In this document: positions 6,100-7,551 of the stretch, one piece after another | Position numbering within the stretch: the first letter of the stretch is position 1 | Layout of the letters: the number at the start of each line of letters is the position of its first letter | Source of the DNA: Deltaproteobacteria bacterium | GTDB lineage: Bacteria; Myxococcota_A; UBA9160; UBA4427 | Assembly: GCA_011051925.1 (NCBI GenBank) | Contig: DRKE01000510.1 | Location: 1-7,551, forward strand | Direction: 5' to 3' | Length of the DNA: 7,551 nt | Made by a program: the position numbers and the translations under genes | The notes under the pieces: generated by a model | Databases searched by the model: none | What the model saw: the letters and a program-made list of their open reading frames with translations, nothing else | What the model was told of the DNA's origin: nothing

Positions 6100-7401
6100 T
6101 TGAATCGCTCGAACAAGGAGATCTTTCTCGGCCGCCAGACGATCGTGGACCGGGATCGGAACGTCGTGGCCTACGAGCTGCTATTCCGCAGCTCCCGGAC
6201 TTCACAGGCGGCCGAGATCGACGAGGTGGGTCGTGCGGTCGTCCGCGTCATGGTCAATACCTTCGCCTCGCTCGGCATGGATGCCGTTCTGGGGCAAGCC
6301 CTGGGATTCTTCAACGTCAACCGGGAGATCCTGCTCTCCGACGTGATCGAGGCGCTGCCGAGGGAGCGGGTCGTGATCGAGATCCTGGAAGACGTCGAGG
6401 CCGATGAGGTCGTGATCGAACGCTGTCGGTTCCTTCAGGAGGCGGGATTCCGGATCGCCCTGGACGACTGGGTCGTCGACGATCCACGCCGGCCGCTCCT
6501 GCCCCACGCCGAATTCGTGAAGGTGGATCTGCCGGCGATTCCGCGAAGGCAGCTGAGGAAGCTCGTCCGGACGCTGCGCGAAACGAGCGGCCTGTCGTTG
6601 CTGGCGGAGAAGGTCGAAACGCCGTCCGAATTCGAGACGTGCATGAAACTCGGCTTCGATTGCTTCCAGGGCTATTTCTTCGCCCGGCCGGTCGTGCTCG
6701 AAGGCGCGGATCTCGACGCGTCGAAGAAGACCCTGATCCAGCTCCTGCAGCAGATTTCGGCCGAGGTGGAGGCCCATCGGATCGTCGAGAGCTTCAAGCA
6801 GGACGCCAAGCTCGGCTTGAATCTGCTTCGTCTCGTGAACACGGCAGGGCACGCCGCGCGGGTCCCGCTCGAGACGATCGAGGATGCGGTCCGGCAGCTC
6901 GGCCTGGAGCGCCTGGGGCGCTGGGTGTCGATCCTGCTCTATGCCCAGGAGGAGGGGGACGATCTGGGCAGTCCGCTCCTGACTACGGCGGCCCATCGGG
7001 GCCGGTTGATGGAACTCGTGATCGAGCATGCCTCGAGCGGGCCGATGACACAGGACCGTGAGGAGGCCGGTGGAGGCGGTCGCGTGGCCGGAGACGCGGA
7101 ATCGCGGCGCGAGCGGGCCTTCCTCGTCGGCATGCTCTCCCTCGCCGATGCGTTGCTCGGCCGTCCGATGGAAGAGCTGGTCGTGGAACTCCGGCTCGGT
7201 CGGGAGATCGCGAGGGCATTGACCCATCATGAGGGCCTGCTGGGCGAACTCCTTCTCTTCGCACAGAGCGTCGAGCGCTGCGAGATCGAGAAGATCGATG
7301 CCGCCTTGCCACGATGGTCCCTCGACATTCCGGCCCTCCAGGCCCTCGAACACGAGGCCTATGCCTGGGTCCACGGACTGATCGAACCCCCTTCGGCTTG
7401 A
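6100..7401 (+). CDS. EAL-HDOD signalling protein (CdgJ/YuxH-like)
   Basis: The 433-residue product joins an EAL-type cyclic-di-GMP phosphodiesterase domain (about 6-200) to an HDOD domain (about 205-400), without membrane segments. The EAL motif itself reads ELL (26-28). The other residues that hold metals and substrate in active enzymes appear kept: Glu26, Asn72 or Asn74, Glu94, the pair Asp122-Asp123, Lys141, Glu170, Glu173 and Gln190 in QGYFF. The loop after the Asp pair is DDWVVDD instead of DDFGTG, so activity is open: it may hydrolyse or only bind c-di-GMP. In Vibrio a protein of this architecture, CdgJ, affects motility. HDOD domains are output or scaffold modules without nuclease residues. 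The HDOD part holds QDAKLGLNLLRLVN (224-237) and a low-complexity Gly/Glu-rich insert (about 314-337). The start is TTG, read as Met. An acyl-CoA gene precedes it and an unidentified membrane-anchored protein follows. Confidence 0.93.
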   Translation: MNRSNKEIFLGRQTIVDRDRNVVAYELLFRSSRTSQAAEIDEVGRAVVRVMVNTFASLGMDAVLGQALGFFNVNREILLSDVIEALPRERVVIEILEDVEADEVVIERCRFLQEAGFRIALDDWVVDDPRRPLLPHAEFVKVDLPAIPRRQLRKLVRTLRETSGLSLLAEKVETPSEFETCMKLGFDCFQGYFFARPVVLEGADLDASKKTLIQLLQQISAEVEAHRIVESFKQDAKLGLNLLRLVNTAGHAARVPLETIEDAVRQLGLERLGRWVSILLYAQEEGDDLGSPLLTTAAHRGRLMELVIEHASSGPMTQDREEAGGGGRVAGDAESRRERAFLVGMLSLADALLGRPMEELVVELRLGREIARALTHHEGLLGELLLFAQSVERCEIEKIDAALPRWSLDIPALQALEHEAYAWVHGLIEPPSA

Positions 7402-7439
7402 CTTCCCCACACCGCGAGTGCGTCGCGAAGACGGTCGGG

Positions 7440-7445
7440 TATTCT
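7440..7445 (+). promoter_or_regulatory. Candidate -10 box for leaderless transcription of the last gene
   Basis: TATTCT fits TANNNT and ends 6 nt before the GTG at 7452, the same geometry as at the phosphoesterase gene. A TTGACT at 7398 is too far (36 bp) to be its -35. Support is position and pattern only. Confidence 0.35.
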
Positions 7446-7451
7446 TGAGCC

Positions 7452-7551
7452 GTGCTCACGGCGCTTCTTCTCATCGCGTTCGCCTTTCTCGTTCATCGAC
7501 GCTTCCTGTCGGGCTACGCACCGCCGCCTCCGGGTCTCGCCGTATTGCATC
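7452..7551 (+). CDS. Membrane-anchored or secreted protein, N-terminus only (partial)
   Basis: A GTG at 7452 opens a frame that reaches the window edge, giving 33 residues. It starts MLTALLLIAFAFLVHRRF: a hydrophobic helix of about 13 residues followed by His-Arg-Arg, then a proline-rich SGYAPPPPG and GLAVLH. This looks like a short N-terminal membrane anchor or signal segment with a Pro-rich linker. No ribosome site stands out, but a -10-like box lies 6 nt upstream. It begins 50 nt after the EAL-HDOD stop on the same strand. Too little is visible to name a family. The opposite-strand frame here is Arg/Glu-rich and looks like a shadow. Confidence 0.5.
   Translation, partial: MLTALLLIAFAFLVHRRFLSGYAPPPPGLAVLH

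Noticed and set aside
5108..7410. Minus-strand open frames of 220-400 codons opposite the crotonase and EAL-HDOD genes
   Set aside because: They are mirror frames of strongly supported plus-strand genes, with no motifs of their own.
1..7551. Frequent GATC and CGATCG words across the window
   Set aside because: They follow from heavy use of GAT, ATC and CGG/CGC-type codons. No clustering or fixed spacing was evident, so it is not treated as a repeat family.
1..7551. Search for a defence island, biosynthetic cluster, mobile element or other novel multi-gene system
   Set aside because: All complete genes belong to known housekeeping, acyl-CoA or signalling families. No integrase, transposase, toxin-antitoxin pair, direct repeat or att-like site was seen.

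Overview
The window is a GC-rich (roughly two thirds by eye), densely coded bacterial segment. It holds five complete genes, two genes cut by the window edges and one possible small ORF. No RNA gene, insertion sequence, phage gene or CRISPR array was found. A Ser/Thr kinase fused to a formylglycine-generating-enzyme-like (FGE) domain, an EAL-HDOD signalling protein and acyl-CoA enzymes next to each other suggest a Myxococcota-like or other formerly deltaproteobacterial lineage. That is an inference from gene content and composition only.

Layout. Positions 1-1631 (minus) hold the N-terminal 543 residues of a membrane-anchored Ser/Thr kinase with a C-terminal FGE/SUMF1-type domain that runs off the left edge; it starts at TTG. 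About 100 bp away, in the divergent direction, lies psd (1733-2728, plus), a phosphatidylserine decarboxylase with its catalytic triad and self-cleavage site intact. Psd converges on a minus-strand pair transcribed from 4932 down to 2785: a YfcE/MJ0936-type metallophosphoesterase, then the beta (carboxyltransferase) subunit of a biotin-dependent acyl-CoA carboxylase. A 22-codon ORF fits exactly into the 69-nt gap between these two. Divergent from that pair is a crotonase-fold acyl-CoA enzyme (5105-5986, plus) lacking both classical hydratase glutamates. It is followed by an EAL-HDOD protein (6100-7401, plus, TTG start) and the first 33 codons of a membrane-anchored or secreted protein (7452 to the right edge).

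The genes do not form one pathway. The carboxyltransferase and the crotonase both suggest acyl-CoA metabolism (fatty acid, branched-chain or dicarboxylic acyl-CoA turnover). Psd makes phosphatidylethanolamine. The kinase and the EAL-HDOD protein are signalling proteins. I saw no clearly undescribed multi-gene system. The points most worth following are three -10-like boxes placed 6-7 nt before start codons (leaderless transcription), the small ORF that may couple the phosphoesterase to the carboxyltransferase, and the altered active site of the crotonase.
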